Shown: positions 61,615-64,000 of the stretch, one piece after another
Numbering within the stretch: position 1 is the first letter of the stretch
Layout: each line of letters starts with the position of its first letter
NCBI GenBank assembly: GCA_019787685.1
Contig: JAHNUO010000007.1
Coordinates: forward strand, 1,922,001-1,986,000
Source: Chiua virens
Taxonomy: Eukaryota; Basidiomycota; Agaricomycetes; Boletales; Boletaceae
DNA length: 64,000 nt
Direction of reading: 5' to 3'
Made by a program: the position numbers and the translations under genes
Notes under the pieces: model-generated
Told to the model about the DNA's origin: nothing
The model's database searches: none
Seen by the model: only the letters and a program-made list of their open reading frames with translations

Positions 61615-63726
61615 TGTCGCAGGTCATCCCCCTCATCGCGTCCCATTTCTTCGGTACGTCCTCTTTGCAATCAAACCCGCCAACTGACATGCTCCAGGTG
61701 TCATATTCTGCAGTTCGTACGCCCCATCTTGCTTGGTGTGCTTACACCACGATTGACTCCTCACAGGTTGTGGGGACTCAGCCTCGCCCAAACGTGGTAC
61801 TATTTCCACACCTTCCCCAAAGACAGCTTCCACACAAAGATCCTGGTTCGTGTTTTCCTCGCCTGTCTTTCTCAAACTCAACTCACCGCACCACTCTAGG
61901 TTGCGTTTCTGAGGTAAACTATCTAGACCGTAAGTATCCAGTGGACGAGCTCACTATAATGCCAGCATCCTTGGCACGGTCCAGATCATCCTCGTATCTG
62001 CCTCAATATACCAATATACGATCGTCTGGGCTGGAGATCCCGTCATGTCCTTATATGTCACACCGTAAGTTTTTTCCGCGCCTGAGGTTTACGGATTCAC
62101 ATTGACCGATACAGGGCATTTGAGGTGCGTGTATGCGCCCATCCCACCCCGTTTCTTTTTAATAGCAACCGAGCGCATATCTAGGCCTCGATGGGCGTGT
62201 CTGTATGCCCCCCCTTCTATATCTCATTGATCCTGACATCGATCTCGTTTGGCTAGTCCGTGATCGCATTTGGCGTGCAATTGTCAGTCAAACCTGTTGC
62301 TTTGTCCAAGTTCACAATGACGTCATTCCCCACCCCATTAGGACTTATGCGCATCGTATATGGAGATGTGAGCCCCGCGCTAAAATCCAAAGAGGCTCCA
62401 ATCTCACCTCGTGTTACAGTGAGCTTTTGCAACAAGTTATTGACTTTTTCGATCGTAAGCTGGATTCGATCGGGTGCTGTTGCGACTAAGGATCTCACAT
62501 GACGTTAGGTTATATTGGCGTTTATTGCACTAGGTCAGTCCACATTCGATTTTAAGTTGTTCGGGGGTGCATATGAATGAGGGTCCGAGTCGTCTAGGCT
62601 GTGGCGCAGGTATGTCACGTCCAGAAGCTATCTTATGTGTACTCAACACAACAATGCAGCTATGTTGGTAGAGACGTACGTCCGCGTCGCGCACATCCTC
62701 ACTTGTCTTTGAAACCCTTTCTACAGTGTGAAAACACCGGAATGGCAGATTACTAGCGGAAGCAACGTCAGTCACTTTCTCTCCTTTCATACATCATCTC
62801 GTTGGTTCGTTTGACATCACACTTCGATAGTCCTCCGCGCTCGTCTTTTATCTCGCTTCGATCGCTTGCGACCTTCTCATAGCCGGCTCACAAGCGTATT
62901 TGTTTCATAAGTCAAGAACAGGGATTGGGCGGTATGTTTTTCGTCTTGCCAGAGCTCTTGAAACGCAGGAAAGAGCTAATGGCTTCAGGTTGGGCGGCCT
63001 CATAACGAGATTGACCATCCTCGTTATCAACGTCGGTCTATTGACGAGGTATCTTTCCTTGTCGTCACACCGGAAAACCTGATCACATGTATTTCCACCA
63101 GCATTGATGTGACTATCTTTGTCATCCTCGTACGATTTCAGTCTCGCGCGCGTCGATCGGCACTAACGAGTCTCTCCAGTTTCTTGTCTGTCCTTCCAAT
63201 GGCGCATTCCTCGTACCGTATATTCTCATGAGCCACTGTGAGTTCACCATCACTTTTCTCTCTATGCGTACTGACTGCATCGTCCAGGCTACCTCAACTC
63301 CTTTCTGAGCGTGTGAGCACTACTAACAATTCCCACCCTCACAACCCGACCGTGCACTCACTTTTCCTCGCAGTCTCAACTCGCGTCTGATTCTACGTGA
63401 GTTGGTCGACAACAAGGAGGTGCGATTGTTGTATCCTCGGCGTGGATCGGACGTGCGGCTGACCGTTTTCCGTGGGGGGGATAGTTTGCCTGCCCAAATA
63501 TCGTTGCAAGTTACATCGACGGACTCGGATTCGATATTAGTCCGCCCTCGCAAGCGCACTCTCAATGTCCGTCCCGCTCCGGGTCCCAACCTCGATGTCA
63601 ATCTCAGTCCCCGTCCCCGTCCCAGCTTGAATCTCAGTCACGTTCTGAGTCACGGTCTCTATCACAATCGCATCCCTCGGTGTCTGGCGTCGACGCGTCT
63701 CCAATCACGCTGGAGTCGCGGGTGTG
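61615..63726 (+). CDS. DUF6534-like multi-pass membrane protein (exon borders partly unresolved)
   Basis: Basidiomycete membrane protein of unknown function with predicted 7-TM layout. The start MSQVIPLIASHFFG at 61615 is followed by short exons. Splicing gives LWGLSLAQTWYYFHTFPKDS, then KILVAFLSILGTVQIILVSA, SIYQYTIVWAGDPVMSLYVT and PAFE, the family's diagnostic second to fourth segments. Later pieces read SVIAFGVQLSVKPVALSKFT, TRLTILVINVGLLTSIDVTI and GYLNSFLSVLNSRLILRELV, the usual C-terminal membrane block. A Ser/Gln/Arg-rich tail (SQSPSPSQLESQSRSES) in one frame ends at TGA 63726; its connection is uncertain. In the exon after PAFE, reading straight through meets TAG at 62254-62256; a 54-nt intron with donor GTATGC and acceptor GGCTAG would avoid it by leaving an 18-nt exon. 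Could be intact or slightly damaged. Confidence 0.6.
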
Positions 63727-64000
63727 ACCACGAGCGATTTACTCTTTGCTACTCGTCGTTTGTCACCAAATCTTTTCTTCAAGAAAACTTCAACGCAATA
63801 AGATTACTCGTTTCAATGTCCGCTTTCCTCTTTCTTTTTTCTTCGGTGTGTATGTTGGTGTCGGGTGGTGTGGTCAGGTCACGCCCATCGGCAGGTGAAC
63901 AACTTGAGCGATCAATCGCTCAAGCTCAAGCTCAAGCTGGAAAGAATGGCAACATACAAAGATGCAGCCGGTATGTTCTTCTTACATCGCACCCTGCGCG
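63727..64000. other. Right edge, possible first exon of another gene
   Basis: Contains a perfect inverted repeat CTTGAGCGAT-CA-ATCGCTCAAG (63902-63923) followed by tandem CAAGCT units. ATG 63946 opens MATYKDAAG followed by GTATGT, which could be a first exon and donor of a gene running off the right edge; this is speculative. Confidence 0.3.

Noticed and set aside
1..64000. CRISPR arrays, rRNA or tRNA genes, LTR retrotransposons
   Set aside because: No spaced direct-repeat array, no recognisable rRNA or cloverleaf, and no paired long direct repeats with a polyprotein were seen; a tRNA search program was not available.

Overview
The window is nuclear DNA of a filamentous basidiomycete, most likely an Agaricomycete. 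Genes are split by many introns of about 45-85 nt with GT...AG borders, coding GC is near 50 percent, and the gene families are typical of mushroom-forming or Rhizoctonia/Ceratobasidium-type fungi: copper-fist and Zn2Cys6 regulators, a NACHT-ankyrin protein, PsiD-like decarboxylases, a PDR transporter and a DUF6534-like membrane protein. The genus assignment is inference. Gene models were built by hand from splice signals, reading frame and family motifs.

1-7 kb is an ordinary housekeeping block, all on the minus strand: a copper-fist transcription factor running off the left edge, the ribosome-associated J-protein zuotin, a SUZ-domain protein, and a Dug1/CNDP-type M20 metallodipeptidase. 7.3-12.1 kb is a NACHT-ankyrin (STAND/NLR-like) gene whose introns still splice in frame but which carries several inactivating changes. 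About 100 bp upstream of its start codon lies a 1.25-kb non-autonomous DNA element with near-identical 236-bp inverted repeats. 13.8-17.4 kb encodes a UBA + UIM + USP-like protein whose catalytic cysteine position appears to be lost. 18.9-23.6 kb encodes an intact Zn2Cys6 regulator of the XlnR-like class.

23.6-34.6 kb holds no coding sequence I can defend, only short repeats and a few exon-like fragments. 34.6-37.9 kb encodes a 1016-residue Ser/Pro-rich protein.

41-50 kb holds two intact PsiD/phosphatidylserine-decarboxylase-like genes flanking a decayed third copy, followed by a decayed non-LTR retrotransposon tail. 50.7-56 kb is a full-size PDR-type ABC transporter on the opposite strand. 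56.5-60.3 kb is a complete-looking PIF/Harbinger transposon with two convergent genes (DDE nuclease and Myb/SANT protein), 25-bp terminal inverted repeats and a 3-bp target duplication; it sits about 500 bp upstream of the ABC transporter. 61.6-63.7 kb holds a multi-exon fungal membrane protein of the DUF6534 type.

The duplicated amino-acid-decarboxylase-type genes beside a drug-efflux-type transporter, amid transposon debris, are the most distinctive region. Whether they work as a biosynthetic/export unit is inference.
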